A stretch of DNA of 64,000 nucleotides from Bacteroidota bacterium. GTDB lineage: Bacteria; Bacteroidota; Bacteroidia; Chitinophagales; Chitinophagaceae. Shown here piece by piece: positions 8,290 through 16,968 of the stretch; the first letter of the stretch is position 1, and each line of letters starts with the position of its first letter. Made by a program: the position numbers and the translations under genes. The notes under the pieces were generated by a model that made no database searches, was not told the origin of the DNA, and saw only the letters and a program-made list of their open reading frames with translations. The DNA lies in contig JAUZNZ010000019.1 of the NCBI GenBank assembly GCA_030706735.1, positions 30,483-94,482 of the forward strand, written 5' to 3'.

Positions 8290-9357
8290 ATGAGAAGAAT
8301 GCATTCACATATTATTGGTTCTGCCTTTTTATTCCTTCTGTTGATGGGGAAGGACCTGTGCGCGCAATCGACGCGGATACCGAAGTCGCAGGCGCAGGCG
8401 CCGCAAGTGCATGCGACCGTGGATAAGTCCAGGATCCTGATCGGAGAGCCCATCCAGCTCATGCTGGAGGCGACCGTGGCCGGTAACGCGCCGCTGACCT
8501 GGCCAGCCCTGGACAGCCTGCCCCATTTTGAATTCGTCGGGAAGGGTACCGTCGACTCAACCGTCCGTCCCGATGGCCGTTACTACCGCCAGTACCTTAC
8601 GGTCACGAGTTTCGATTCGGGCACCCATGCCATTCCGCGTCTGTCCTTTACCGTTGGTAGCAAGCGGGTATTCACCGATTCGGTGCGCGTGGAAGTGGAC
8701 TTTTCCAAATTCGATCCCAAGCAGGATTATCATGATATCCGGGACATCATCGACGTCCCCAATCCCTACGTAAAATGGATCGCATGGATCGTCGGGGCCG
8801 TCACGCTCTTATGCCTGGCGTTGGCGATCTGGCTGGTAGGGAGGAGGCGTCTCCTGCCCGGGGCCGACGGAGCGTCCAGGCGTGGTCAGCCCCTATTGTC
8901 GCCATACGATCAGGCGATGCGGCAGTTGGACGAACTGGCGCTCCAAAAGGCCTGGGAGAACGGTCCGGTGAAGACGTATTATACCCAGCTGAATGACGTC
9001 CTGCGGCTCTTTGTCCTGCGGCGGCTTGGGATCGCGAGCCTGGCCGAGACGAATGAAGAACTGATCAGGGGGCTGCGGGGAGTGGGATTGAGCGAGCAGG
9101 CCTATGCGAGCCTGGCCGAAACGCTGCGAATGAGCGACTTCGTGAAATTTGCGAAATATGTGCCGGCTGCCATCGACAATGAACATCATTTCGGGGTGAT
9201 CCGTTCATCTGTCGGGCATATGGAGCAGATCGCCAGGGATGTGGACGCGGCGCAGGAACAGGCGATGCTGGCTGCCGCCGCGGCAGGTGGGTCGGGGGCG
9301 ACGGTTGGCAATGGCCGGGGCGATGGAACAATGACTGAAAAAAACAGACGACAATAA
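8290..9357 (+). CDS. BatD-like exported membrane protein
   Basis: A 355-residue protein. An N-terminal signal (HIIGSAFLFLLLMGKDLCAQ) is followed by a periplasmic part with PQVHATVDKSRILIGEPIQL, typical of BatD/oxygen-tolerance beta domains. One membrane helix follows at about 162-185 (WIAWIVGAVTLLCLALAIWL), then a cytosolic helical tail with repeated tyrosine-containing elements (ALQKAWENGPVKTYYTQL). It lies between DUF58 and batA with almost no spacing; its stop codon directly abuts the batA GTG. The C-terminus is Ala/Gly-rich. The BatD assignment rests on context plus fold pattern. Confidence 0.75.
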   Translation: MRRMHSHIIGSAFLFLLLMGKDLCAQSTRIPKSQAQAPQVHATVDKSRILIGEPIQLMLEATVAGNAPLTWPALDSLPHFEFVGKGTVDSTVRPDGRYYRQYLTVTSFDSGTHAIPRLSFTVGSKRVFTDSVRVEVDFSKFDPKQDYHDIRDIIDVPNPYVKWIAWIVGAVTLLCLALAIWLVGRRRLLPGADGASRRGQPLLSPYDQAMRQLDELALQKAWENGPVKTYYTQLNDVLRLFVLRRLGIASLAETNEELIRGLRGVGLSEQAYASLAETLRMSDFVKFAKYVPAAIDNEHHFGVIRSSVGHMEQIARDVDAAQEQAMLAAAAAGGSGATVGNGRGDGTMTEKNRRQ

Positions 9358-10377
9358 GTGTTGTACGACTGGCTTCAATATGCGCATTTTGGCTATCCGG
9401 GATTCTTCTGGCTGTTCGCGCTGTTGCCCCTGATGATCTGGTGGGAATGGAAGAAAAGCAGCCGGGCCCAGGGAACCTTGCTGATGTCTACGGTGAGCCC
9501 ATTCGTCGCCTCGCGTGCGGGCGGGCTGCGGTCCTGGAAGATCATGCTCAGGCATGCGCCATTTGTATTGCGCCTGATGGCTATCAGCGCGGTGATCGTC
9601 GGCCTGGCGAGGCCGCAGACCCGGAATGACGAACAGCTGGTCAATGGAGAGGGCATCGACATCGTGCTCTGCCTGGACATCAGCGGCAGCATGCTGGCGC
9701 AGGATTTTACGCCCAACCGGATGGAGGCGGCCAAGAATGTCGCTTCGGAGTTCATCGATAACCGGCCGACGGACCGGATCGGGATCGTCATCTTTTCAGG
9801 AGAGAGCTTCACCATGTGCCCGCTGACCACGGACCGGACCGTTCTCAAGACGCAGCTGACCAATGTACAGAGCGGCCTGCTGGAGGACGGCACGGCCATC
9901 GGCTCCGGCCTGGCCACGGGGGTTGACCGTCTGCGCTCCTCCCCTTCGAAGAGCAAGGTCATCATCCTGCTGACGGACGGAGAGAACAACGGCGGCCTGA
10001 TCGATCCCAATACCGCGCTGGAGATCGCCAAAGAGGAGAAGGTGAAGGTCTATACGATCGGGATGGGCACGGAGGGGTATGCGCCCGTGCCTTACCAGAC
10101 GGCGGGCGGCGTGGTCATGACGCGCGAGAAGGTAAACATCGACGAAAAGCTGCTGACGCAGATCGCCAAGGGGACGGGAGGACGCTATTATCGCGCAAAG
10201 GACAATGAAAGCCTGAAGAATATCTACCATGAGATCGATCAGCTCGAAAAATCGAAGATCGAGACCCAGGCGATCAGGCGCTATACCGAGCATTTCTTTC
10301 CCCTGGCCGCCGCCGCGGCGATGCTATTGTTGCTCGAGGTCCTGTTGCGCACGACCTTGTTCCGGAAATTTCCCTAA
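9358..10377 (+). CDS. batA: BatA-like VWA-domain membrane protein
   Basis: A 339-residue protein with an N-terminal membrane hairpin (GFFWLFALLPLMIWW and a helix near 72-90), then a von Willebrand A domain with the metal-coordinating motif DISGS at 107-111 and the later TTDRTVLKTQL and LLTDGENN elements. A C-terminal helix (FPLAAAAAMLLLLEVLL) re-anchors it. This is the BatA layout, linked to aerotolerance and envelope stress through MoxR. The start is GTG (or TTG one codon later), directly after the upstream stop. No batB or batC follows here, unlike many relatives. Confidence 0.88.
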   Translation: MLYDWLQYAHFGYPGFFWLFALLPLMIWWEWKKSSRAQGTLLMSTVSPFVASRAGGLRSWKIMLRHAPFVLRLMAISAVIVGLARPQTRNDEQLVNGEGIDIVLCLDISGSMLAQDFTPNRMEAAKNVASEFIDNRPTDRIGIVIFSGESFTMCPLTTDRTVLKTQLTNVQSGLLEDGTAIGSGLATGVDRLRSSPSKSKVIILLTDGENNGGLIDPNTALEIAKEEKVKVYTIGMGTEGYAPVPYQTAGGVVMTREKVNIDEKLLTQIAKGTGGRYYRAKDNESLKNIYHEIDQLEKSKIETQAIRRYTEHFFPLAAAAAMLLLLEVLLRTTLFRKFP

Positions 10378-10390
10378 ACCCATAGGTATC

Positions 10391-11347
10391 ATGACAGGAA
10401 CGATCTATAAATCGACGGGAAGCTGGTACGTGGTCCGAACGGCGGATGGCGGCCAATGGAATGCCCGCATCAAGGGCATTTTCAAGCTGGACGAGATCAC
10501 GTCGACCAATCCGCTTGCCGTGGGGGATGTCGTGGAACTGGAGCCGGGGGCCGAGGGCGGCGATGAAGCCACGGCCATGATCACAGCGATCCATGACCGA
10601 AAGAACTATATCAACCGGCAGTCGCCCTCTCACAAGATGCAGCATCATATCATTGCGGCGAATGTCGACCAAAGCCTGCTGATCGCCACGCTGAAGGAGC
10701 CGAGGACCTCCCAGGGCTTCATCGACCGGCACCTGGTGGCCTGTGAAGCCTATCATGTGCCGGCGATCGTTGTTTTCAATAAGGCAGATCTCTACAAGAG
10801 AAAGGAGGACGAAAAATTTTCGGCATGGAAGGAGATGTATGAGGCCATCGGGTACCGGATCATCCGGATGAGCGTGCAGACCGGGGAGGGCGTGGCGGAG
10901 CTCGAAGCCTTGCTACGCGGGAAGACCAGCCTGCTGAGCGGACACTCCGGCGTGGGAAAATCCTCCCTGCTCAATGCGATCCTGCCGGACCTGAAGCTAA
11001 AGACGCAGGGCGTCAGCGGGTGGAGCGGCAAGGGGATCCATACCACGACCTTTGCGGAGATGTATGATCTGCCGGGGGCCCCTTCGGTACCCGGTCATCC
11101 GGCCGGCCGCATCATCGATACGCCGGGCATGCGCGAGTTCGGGCTGGTGGATATTTCGAAGGCCGAGCTGTCCGGCTATTTTCCGGAGATGCGCGCCCTG
11201 GTGGGTCAGTGCCAGTTCAACAATTGCGTGCATAGGGAAGAGCCCGGCTGCGCCGTCAAGCAGGCCGTGCGCGAAGGGCGCATCCATGAGGACCGGTATA
11301 TCAGTTATTGCGGGATCCTCGATTCGATCGGGGAGAAAAATTATTGA
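10391..11347 (+). CDS. rsgA: Ribosome small subunit biogenesis GTPase RsgA
   Basis: A 318-residue circularly permuted GTPase that helps mature the 30S subunit. An N-terminal OB-fold is followed by G4 (VVFNKADLY), then G1 (GHSGVGKSSLLNAI) and G3 (IDTPGMREFGL), the permuted order that defines the family. The C-terminal zinc finger has CQFNNCVHREEPGC. The ATG at 10391 gives the expected MTGTIYKSTGSWYVV start. It lies 13 bases after batA and may share its transcript. Its 3' end overlaps the convergent transporter gene by 7 bases. Confidence 0.94.
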   Translation: MTGTIYKSTGSWYVVRTADGGQWNARIKGIFKLDEITSTNPLAVGDVVELEPGAEGGDEATAMITAIHDRKNYINRQSPSHKMQHHIIAANVDQSLLIATLKEPRTSQGFIDRHLVACEAYHVPAIVVFNKADLYKRKEDEKFSAWKEMYEAIGYRIIRMSVQTGEGVAELEALLRGKTSLLSGHSGVGKSSLLNAILPDLKLKTQGVSGWSGKGIHTTTFAEMYDLPGAPSVPGHPAGRIIDTPGMREFGLVDISKAELSGYFPEMRALVGQCQFNNCVHREEPGCAVKQAVREGRIHEDRYISYCGILDSIGEKNY

Positions 11348-12468
11348 TCCTGCGGCCGGGGTTCGACACCCTCCTTTCTCTCGATCTCCATTTTGAGCGG
11401 CTCCGGCTCCTTTTCGTCCTGTTCGTCGCCAAGCAGCATGCCCCAGGGCTTCAGCGGTTCGACCCGGTCGAAGATGATCTTGGTGATGGCGATAACGGGC
11501 AGTGCCAGGAAGGCGCCGATGACCCCCCAGATCGTTTGTCCGACGATGACCCCCAGGATCGTGATCAGGGCATTGACGCGCACCTTTTTTCCCACGATCA
11601 TCGGTAACAGGACATTCGCATCCAAAAGATGGATCCCAAAGAGGACGGCCATGACCAGCAGGATCTTGGCGGCGCCCGCGGCGGCAAATGTGACGAGCAC
11701 GCTCAGGAAAAGGGCAATGAGGATACCGATATAGGGCACCAGGTTGAGCAGGCCGGCAAGTAAACCAAGAAGGATCGCATATTTGACGCCGATGATCCAG
11801 AGAGCCAGGCAACTCGCTGTGGATACGATGGCCATTTCCAATAAAAGGCCTATCACATATTGCCGGATCCGCGATTGCACCTTGGCAATGATATCGTATA
11901 CGGCAACGGAATTTTCCTCTTTGAAGACCGCGACGAGGAAGCGTATGATCAGCCTCCGGTAATACAGCAGGAAGAAGGTATCCACCATCATGAATACGAT
12001 GAAGAGCAGCACGGAGGAGACGGAGACGATCGTGGAACCGATGACCGAGGGGCCGGTATTGAGGATGCGGGAGGCCGCATTATCGACATAATCCTTTTGA
12101 TCTTCCAGGTTCACGTGGAATTTGTTCGAGATCCACTGCTGGAGCTCATTCACGGACGAGCCCAATTGCTGTTTGAAACTGGGCCAGTCCTTTGCCAGAA
12201 GGCTGACTTGTGACCCGATCAGGTAGAACAGGGCCGCCACGAAAAGGAGCAGGGCGAGCACCGAAAAGATGGAAGACAGGCTGCGCGGGAAACGCAATTC
12301 TTTTTCAAAGAAGCCGGCAAGGGGCAGGAGCAGGAAAGCAAACAAGAGAGAAAAGATCATGGGCGCCAGAATCTCCCTGCCGAGGATGGCGATATAAAAA
12401 ACCGCGAGCAGGCTGATGAGCACCATGGCCAGCTTGGTATAGAACGGGGGGATGGGTTTTGCGGCCAT
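11341..12468 (-). CDS. AI-2E family transporter (PerM-like)
   Basis: A 375-residue inner membrane protein with about seven to eight hydrophobic segments in the layout of the AI-2E/PerM family: an N-terminal pair of helices, a soluble middle region around residues 90-150, and a C-terminal membrane block with LNLVPYIGILIALFLSV and WGVIGAFLALPVIAITKII, the family's most conserved stretches. Members export autoinducer-2, ions or are uncharacterised, so the substrate is unknown. The C-terminal tail is charged. A 9-base gap separates it from the upstream Pr6Pr-type gene, so they are probably co-transcribed. Confidence 0.88.
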   Translation of the reverse strand: MAAKPIPPFYTKLAMVLISLLAVFYIAILGREILAPMIFSLLFAFLLLPLAGFFEKELRFPRSLSSIFSVLALLLFVAALFYLIGSQVSLLAKDWPSFKQQLGSSVNELQQWISNKFHVNLEDQKDYVDNAASRILNTGPSVIGSTIVSVSSVLLFIVFMMVDTFFLLYYRRLIIRFLVAVFKEENSVAVYDIIAKVQSRIRQYVIGLLLEMAIVSTASCLALWIIGVKYAILLGLLAGLLNLVPYIGILIALFLSVLVTFAAAGAAKILLVMAVLFGIHLLDANVLLPMIVGKKVRVNALITILGVIVGQTIWGVIGAFLALPVIAITKIIFDRVEPLKPWGMLLGDEQDEKEPEPLKMEIERKEGVEPRPQDQ

Positions 12469-12476
12469 ATTCGGAT

Positions 12477-12932
12477 TTAATTAAAGAATCGGGTGCCCTT
12501 CACTTTGGCGAGCGCCAGGAACAGAACAGACAATAGCAAAAAGGCGGCCAGCATGCCTGCGCTATGCATCAATACCCTGCCATAACCGAGTTGAGCCACG
12601 TCCATGAACGGGTAGGGATGCCAGAGCGATCGTAAGAGGGTATTGTAGATAATGCCTACCATGAGGATATATACCGCCGTCGCCGTCTGGCTACCCGGGC
12701 GGGCAAAGAACCTGCCCCCGGAAGATGCGGGTTTGATCCAGATGAGCGTAAAACAGAGGGCCGTCAGGATATTGGTCAGGATGGTGAAAAAGGTAAAGAA
12801 TCTGGCCAGGGCCTCCGCGGTGGAGGTCGTGCGGTTCCTAAGCATCAGGACTAACTGCAATAGCACCGCGAGCCAGGCCAGCAGCGCTCCGCAGGTCATT
12901 GTCATTCTTTTCTCGTCGAGCGTTATGGTCAT
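12477..12932 (-). CDS. Pr6Pr-like membrane protein with probable internal deletion
   Basis: A 151-residue hydrophobic protein. The first part (RFFTFFTILTNILTALCFT, then YILMVGIIYNTLLRSLW) and the end (YPFMDVAQLGYGRVLMHSAG) both match the Pr6Pr family of six-helix bacterial membrane proteins. Family members from Bacteroidota run to about 200-215 residues. As I recall them, roughly 60 residues with two helices separate the LRxxW element from the YPF element. Here these elements are fused at WHPYPF, consistent with an in-frame deletion. The frame is intact. Function of the family is unknown. Confidence 0.7.
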   Translation of the reverse strand: MTITLDEKRMTMTCGALLAWLAVLLQLVLMLRNRTTSTAEALARFFTFFTILTNILTALCFTLIWIKPASSGGRFFARPGSQTATAVYILMVGIIYNTLLRSLWHPYPFMDVAQLGYGRVLMHSAGMLAAFLLLSVLFLALAKVKGTRFFN

Positions 12933-13023
12933 TGTTAAAATTTAGTCCTCCAATTTACCATTTTCCGCGCAACCTTCTTTTGGCACGTATTTCGTTTAGT
13001 GGCAGGGAAAGGGTTCATTACTT

Positions 13024-13485
13024 ATGAAGATCATGAAGAATAAGCGGATCAGGGCGCTCCTTACCCGCTTCGCATTATTTGCCGGGGTCATATATTTTGG
13101 GTTCATCTATCCCGATTCATTCTCCGATCACGAAAAGATCGTCCACTTCGGGGCGCATGTGGGCATGAGCTTCCTGATTGCCAGCTGCGTCTACTTCGTC
13201 TGTCATTTTCGCTTTGGGATCGGCAAGCGACATTCCTATCTTATCCTGATGGGTGCGATCCTGGCGGTGGGCGCCTGCTATAAATATTTCGAGATCGCGG
13301 CACAAGGTATCCTGCATGCCTACCCGCTGGGACAATTGCTGGTGCTGACGGGTTCCTATGCGTCGATGTCGCAGAACCTGGCGGGTGCACTGGCTGCGAT
13401 CCTCCTGATCCATTCCATTATCACGGCGGATGGACGGCTCACTGCCGATGGACGATTAGTCCCTTCTGCGATTGCCCGGACATAA
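13024..13485 (+). CDS. Small integral membrane protein, VanZ-like
   Basis: A 153-residue protein with four hydrophobic segments (about 12-28, 43-62, 72-90 and 118-135). The stretch SDHEKIVHFGAHVGMSFLI resembles the VanZ-like pattern in which a charged D-K-x-x-H-F element precedes a helix; similarity is weak. The C-terminus has a short in-frame duplication, TADGR repeated. A terminator-like hairpin lies just after the stop. The gene is convergent with the next one. Function unknown. Confidence 0.6.
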   Translation: MKIMKNKRIRALLTRFALFAGVIYFGFIYPDSFSDHEKIVHFGAHVGMSFLIASCVYFVCHFRFGIGKRHSYLILMGAILAVGACYKYFEIAAQGILHAYPLGQLLVLTGSYASMSQNLAGALAAILLIHSIITADGRLTADGRLVPSAIART

Positions 13486-13488
13486 AAA

Positions 13489-13515
13489 AAACCCGTTCGA
13501 CGTTCAAGCGGGTTT
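13489..13515 (-). terminator. Rho-independent terminator, mainly for the minus strand
   Basis: AAACCCG (13489-13495) pairs with CGGGTTT (13509-13515) around a 13-base loop. Read on the minus strand, the stem runs straight into a U-tract of eight, about 28 bases downstream of the stop of the gene at 13544-13879. On the plus strand the U-tract is only three, so any effect on the converging gene would be weaker. Confidence 0.7.
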
Positions 13516-13543
13516 AACACAACATGGCAAGCGATCGCAGGTA

Positions 13544-13879
13544 CTAAGACATATAGCGCCTGGCGGTATTGATCAGCAACTTACTTTCCAGGAATTTGGC
13601 CACTTCCACGACAGCGTCGTTGTCCTTTCGGGGGGCTTCCCTGAACTTGCGGGGATAGATCGAGATGCCGGTGTAGATATTGTAATGCAAGGTGAGCACA
13701 TGCCCCTTGTAATGGAAATCCCACATCAGCGAATCGAAATCGTCTGTTTTTTGGGTGAATTTGATGTCAAGGTCGTCGGAGAGGATGTTGGCTACTTCAT
13801 AGAAGCGTTTCAGGCCACAGTCCTCGTCGATGACTGCTTCGGTGCACCCGAAATCGGTGCGCAAAGTGAGCGGGCTCAT
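13544..13879 (-). CDS. Conserved hypothetical protein
   Basis: A 111-residue soluble protein with no signal or membrane helix, acidic in the first half (CGLKRFYEVANILSDDLDIKF) and with an aromatic core (WDFHYKGHVLTLHYNIYTGISIYP). Alternating hydrophobic residues suggest a small alpha/beta fold. I do not recognise the family. It ends just before a strong minus-strand terminator and lies 39 bases downstream of a small lipoprotein gene, so the two may form one transcript. Confidence 0.6.
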   Translation of the reverse strand: MSPLTLRTDFGCTEAVIDEDCGLKRFYEVANILSDDLDIKFTQKTDDFDSLMWDFHYKGHVLTLHYNIYTGISIYPRKFREAPRKDNDAVVEVAKFLESKLLINTARRYMS

Positions 13880-13918
13880 AGTGTAGGGATTTAGTTTTTA
13901 TAAAAGGGTACTGATTCA

Positions 13919-14107
13919 TTACGATTTGAATTTGGGTGCTTTCGGAAGCTTCTCTCCGCTGAGTATCCGCTCCGCGCCGACGTTCTTCCCGTCGCTTGGG
14001 CATCCGTATTTAGGTCCGAAAAGGTTGTGTATCAATCCGCAGGAAGGAAGGGCCGAAGCCAGTAGGGTCAGGGTAAGGAAAAACACTATCGTTTTGAGCG
14101 CCTTCAT
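13919..14107 (-). CDS. Small lipoprotein (62 aa)
   Basis: The protein starts MKALKTIVFFLTLTLLASAL, followed by PSCG with the lipobox Cys at residue 23. The short mature part contains YGCPSDGKNVGAERIL and a basic tail KLPKAPKFKS. Small lipoproteins with a YGCPxxGKNxGAE segment recur in Bacteroidota. No function is known. It is the first gene of a minus-strand pair with the hypothetical gene downstream. Confidence 0.65.
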   Translation of the reverse strand: MKALKTIVFFLTLTLLASALPSCGLIHNLFGPKYGCPSDGKNVGAERILSGEKLPKAPKFKS

Positions 14108-14260
14108 TGGTTTAGCGGATATTAAAATAAACGTTAATAAACCTACAACTATTATCCTGCATTTGCAAGGGCCGTGCCCTGAATTAACGTAAGGGTAGTA
14201 AGGGAATTTTGTTTTTTGGTTAGTGGAAATGGGTACCGGGCCTGAGTTGCAGAACGTTAG

Positions 14261-14830
14261 CTAAGCCGTTGGGTCGACAGGCGGAGCCTGGGGAGGGGTC
14301 CGGGGGGCTGCATTGGCCTCCGCGAACCAGGCGGAATAATGGAGATAATTGTTGGCGATCCGGTCGATCTGGCCGGTTATGATATCCTGGGGGATATCCT
14401 TGATCTTCCGGGCCGGAATGCCTCCATAGATAGTGCCGCCTTCGATCCGGGTTCCCTCGAGGACAACGGCGCCGGCCGCAATGATGGAATTGCTGCCTAT
14501 CTCCGCATTGTCCATGATAATGGCGCCCATGCCGATCAGCACCCTGTCATGGATCGTGCAGCCATGCACGATGGCATTATGGCCAATGGAGACATTGTCC
14601 CCGATGACCGTTTTTGTTTTTTGATAGGTGCAATGGATGACCGCGCCGTCCTGAATATTTACCTTATTCCCGATGCGGATACTGTTGACATCTCCTCTCA
14701 CCACTGTATTGAACCAGATACTGCAGTCGTCGCCCATGATCACATCCCCTACCACCGTGGCATTGGGCGCAACGAAGCAATCTTTGCCAAACTTAGGCAG
14801 TACGCCTTCGACGGGGAGAATGGTGGCCAT
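14261..14830 (-). CDS. Gamma carbonic anhydrase-like hexapeptide-repeat protein
   Basis: A protein of about 189 residues made almost entirely of left-handed beta-helix hexapeptide repeats (VAPNATVVGDVIMGDDCSIW, VRGDVNSIRIGNKVNIQDGA, then IVHGCTIHDRVLIGMGAI), ending in a short helical tail. Histidines in VIHCT, IGHNAIVHG and the Arg in VVRGDV are in the metal-site positions of gamma-class carbonic anhydrases such as YrdA/PaaY. Catalytic activity in this subgroup is uncertain. The start at MATILPVEG is preferred over an upstream in-frame codon. Divergent from the aminotransferase. Confidence 0.85.
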   Translation of the reverse strand: MATILPVEGVLPKFGKDCFVAPNATVVGDVIMGDDCSIWFNTVVRGDVNSIRIGNKVNIQDGAVIHCTYQKTKTVIGDNVSIGHNAIVHGCTIHDRVLIGMGAIIMDNAEIGSNSIIAAGAVVLEGTRIEGGTIYGGIPARKIKDIPQDIITGQIDRIANNYLHYSAWFAEANAAPRTPPQAPPVDPTA

Positions 14831-14890
14831 GGAGGGACCTTTTGGTTTTAGCAAACCTACGTAAAAATATTCTTACGACATTTGCCCGCA

Positions 14891-16099
14891 ATGGATCCTG
14901 AACAACAGCAGCCCTCGGGCAAAGAATTACGGAGCCTTTTTCTCCGCCATCTGGCGCAGACCTCTCCCGAGCCGCTTGGCCTGGAGATTGTCAGGGCGGA
15001 AGGCGCATATCTCTACGATGCACAGGGAAAGGAATACCTGGACCTGATCGGCGGCATCAGCGTCTGCAATACCGGTCACCGGCATCCACGCGTCGTGGCG
15101 GCGATCAAGGAACAGGCGGATCGCTATCTGCACGTGCTGGTGTATGGAGAAATGATCCAGTCCCCGCAGGTGCGCTACGCGGCCCTGCTGGCTGCCAATC
15201 TGCCGCCGTCGCTGAACTCCGTGTATTTTACGAACTCCGGCGCGGAAGCCGTCGAGGGCGCGATGAAACTTGCCAAGCGCGTGACCGGCCGAACCGAGAT
15301 CGTCGCATTCAGGCGATCTTATCACGGTTCCACCCAGGGGGCGCTCAGCGTCATGGGTGATGAGTATTGGCGCAACGCCTACCGGCCGCTCCTGCCCGGC
15401 ATCTGGCATGAAGAGTTCAATAGCCCTGCCGCGTTGGAACGGATAACGGATCGGACGGCCTGCGTCATTGTCGAAGCCGTCCAGGGCGAGGCCGGCGTGC
15501 TGGTCCCCGAATCGGGATGGCTGCGCTCTCTCCGTTGTGCATGCGATGCGGCCGGCGCGCTATTGATCCTGGATGAGATCCAGACCGGATTCGGGCGCAC
15601 GGGCAGTCTTTGGGCGTTTACCGGAATCGGGATCGTCCCGGATATCCTCTTGTTGGGGAAGGCGTTGGGGGGCGGCATGCCGTTGGGCGCATTCATTGCC
15701 GGCAGAGAAACCATGCAAGCCTTGACGGAGGCGCCGGTGCTCGGGCACATAACGACCTTTGGCGGGCATCCGGTCTCTTGCGCCGCGGGGCTGGCTTCCC
15801 TGGAAGTTCTGCTGGAGGAGGGCCTGATCGGGCAGGTCGGTTACAAGTCGACGTTATTCCGGGAAGGGCTCAGGCATCCGGCCATCAAGGCCGTACGGCA
15901 TTGCGGACTGCTTATCGCCGTGGAATTGGAAAATGCAGGAGCGGCACGCCTCGTCATCGATCGTTGTATCCGGCGCGGATTGCTGACGGATTGGTTCCTT
16001 TTTGCGCCGCAATGTCTGCGCATCGCGCCGCCGCTCACTGTCGGGGAGGAGGAGATCCGCAAGGCCTGCGCCATTATAGCAGAGAGTCTGGCGGGATAG
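14891..16099 (+). CDS. Class III aminotransferase (acetylornithine/succinylornithine type)
   Basis: A PLP-dependent aminotransferase of 402 residues. Visible are the glycine-rich phosphate-binding segment TNSGAEAVEGAMKLAKRVTG, YHGSTQGALSVMG, the cofactor aspartate in LLILDEIQTGFGRTGSLWAF, and the Schiff-base lysine in LLLGKALGGGMPLGAF. The family includes ArgD, but also ornithine, GABA and other omega-aminotransferases, and no arginine-biosynthesis gene is nearby, so the substrate is not settled. Start taken at MDPEQQQP; an in-frame TTG lies three codons upstream. It stands alone on this strand. Confidence 0.85.
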   Translation: MDPEQQQPSGKELRSLFLRHLAQTSPEPLGLEIVRAEGAYLYDAQGKEYLDLIGGISVCNTGHRHPRVVAAIKEQADRYLHVLVYGEMIQSPQVRYAALLAANLPPSLNSVYFTNSGAEAVEGAMKLAKRVTGRTEIVAFRRSYHGSTQGALSVMGDEYWRNAYRPLLPGIWHEEFNSPAALERITDRTACVIVEAVQGEAGVLVPESGWLRSLRCACDAAGALLILDEIQTGFGRTGSLWAFTGIGIVPDILLLGKALGGGMPLGAFIAGRETMQALTEAPVLGHITTFGGHPVSCAAGLASLEVLLEEGLIGQVGYKSTLFREGLRHPAIKAVRHCGLLIAVELENAGAARLVIDRCIRRGLLTDWFLFAPQCLRIAPPLTVGEEEIRKACAIIAESLAG

Positions 16100-16109
16100 C
16101 CAGGCGGCC

Positions 16110-16715
16110 TTACCGCACGCGTTCCGGCGTAGGTCTTCCGATCTTCAGCGAATTGAGGACGGTATCGAAGCTGGGCTTGTACTTCACCATTTCCCCGCGG
16201 GCGGTGGCCATTGTAATATTGTAACAAATCCCATCCGCGATCATCGCGGTGAAAATGATCTCCATATGGGTCCCGCCTTTACTGGTGCTGCTATACTGGA
16301 GCCAACGCGCCGTCCGTCCGTCGATCTTCCGGGTCCCCGAACCGATCTCTTCATAATCAATGGACTTTCTTGCGCCCAAATGTACTCCGTTGAAATACGC
16401 ATCGAGTACGCCTTCGCTGATCTTCTCCGAAAAGATATTCATGTTCGGCGTGAAATGGGGATTGAGCGTTCGCGGGGCCTGTATGAATCGAAATTTGATG
16501 CCGTTGAGCGTCGTGTCATAGTTCCTCCAGCCGTTTGGCGCGAGCAGGGAAAAGGTCCCGGCGCCGGCATTGATACCCGGTAATTTGCTTAGATCCGTGG
16601 AGACGTCCGCGGAACCCTTTTTCTTGAACCGTCCTTTACAGGCCGGCAGGGAAACGGCCAGAAGGGCAGCGGCGATGAGCGTGGTCAGCGCGGCCGCGGG
16701 AGTGATCTTGATCAT
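16110..16715 (-). CDS. Putative lipoprotein, PsbP-like fold possible
   Basis: An exported protein of about 201 residues. The signal MIKITPAAALTTLIAAALLA is followed by VSLPACKG (lipobox Cys near residue 26) and a basic stretch KGRFKKKGS. The mature domain has FSLLAPNGWRNYDTTLNGIKFRF, then a conserved W-L-Q-Y-S core and MEIIFTAMIADGICYNITMA, and ends near FDTVLNSLKI. This order resembles PsbP-type domains that start with a P-x-G-W segment. Function unknown. It is 7 bases downstream of the XRE regulator gene, likely one transcript. Confidence 0.6.
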   Translation of the reverse strand: MIKITPAAALTTLIAAALLAVSLPACKGRFKKKGSADVSTDLSKLPGINAGAGTFSLLAPNGWRNYDTTLNGIKFRFIQAPRTLNPHFTPNMNIFSEKISEGVLDAYFNGVHLGARKSIDYEEIGSGTRKIDGRTARWLQYSSTSKGGTHMEIIFTAMIADGICYNITMATARGEMVKYKPSFDTVLNSLKIGRPTPERVR

Positions 16716-16722
16716 GATGTGA

Positions 16723-16962
16723 TCAAATGTAGTCAAAATCTCCTTTCAGGAGTTCCGAAGGATGTACCCCGAGACCGTGGGCCAGGCAGACGAGGGTGGA
16801 CAGGGATACATTTACCTTTCCCGCTTCGATCTTGCATATTTTGCTGTTGTCGATCCCGCTGACGGCCTCGAGATGACGAATGCTCAGGTCTTTTTCAGTG
16901 CGGACCGACCTGACGATCCTTCCGAATTCCCTGGTTATCGATCTCACTTTCGGACTGTTCAT
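16723..16962 (-). CDS. Small XRE-family HTH regulator
   Basis: A 79-residue protein that is almost all one XRE-type helix-turn-helix: SIRHLEAVSGIDNSKICKIEAGKVNVSLSTLVCLAHGLGV, with the recognition helix around IDNSKICKIEAG. It has no effector domain and is the size of restriction-modification controller proteins or antitoxin-type repressors, but no restriction or toxin gene is adjacent; its partner gene encodes the lipoprotein downstream. A six-bp-arm inverted repeat lies 7 bases before the ATG, suggesting it controls its own promoter. Confidence 0.85.
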   Translation of the reverse strand: MNSPKVRSITREFGRIVRSVRTEKDLSIRHLEAVSGIDNSKICKIEAGKVNVSLSTLVCLAHGLGVHPSELLKGDFDYI

Positions 16963-16968
16963 GACTGA

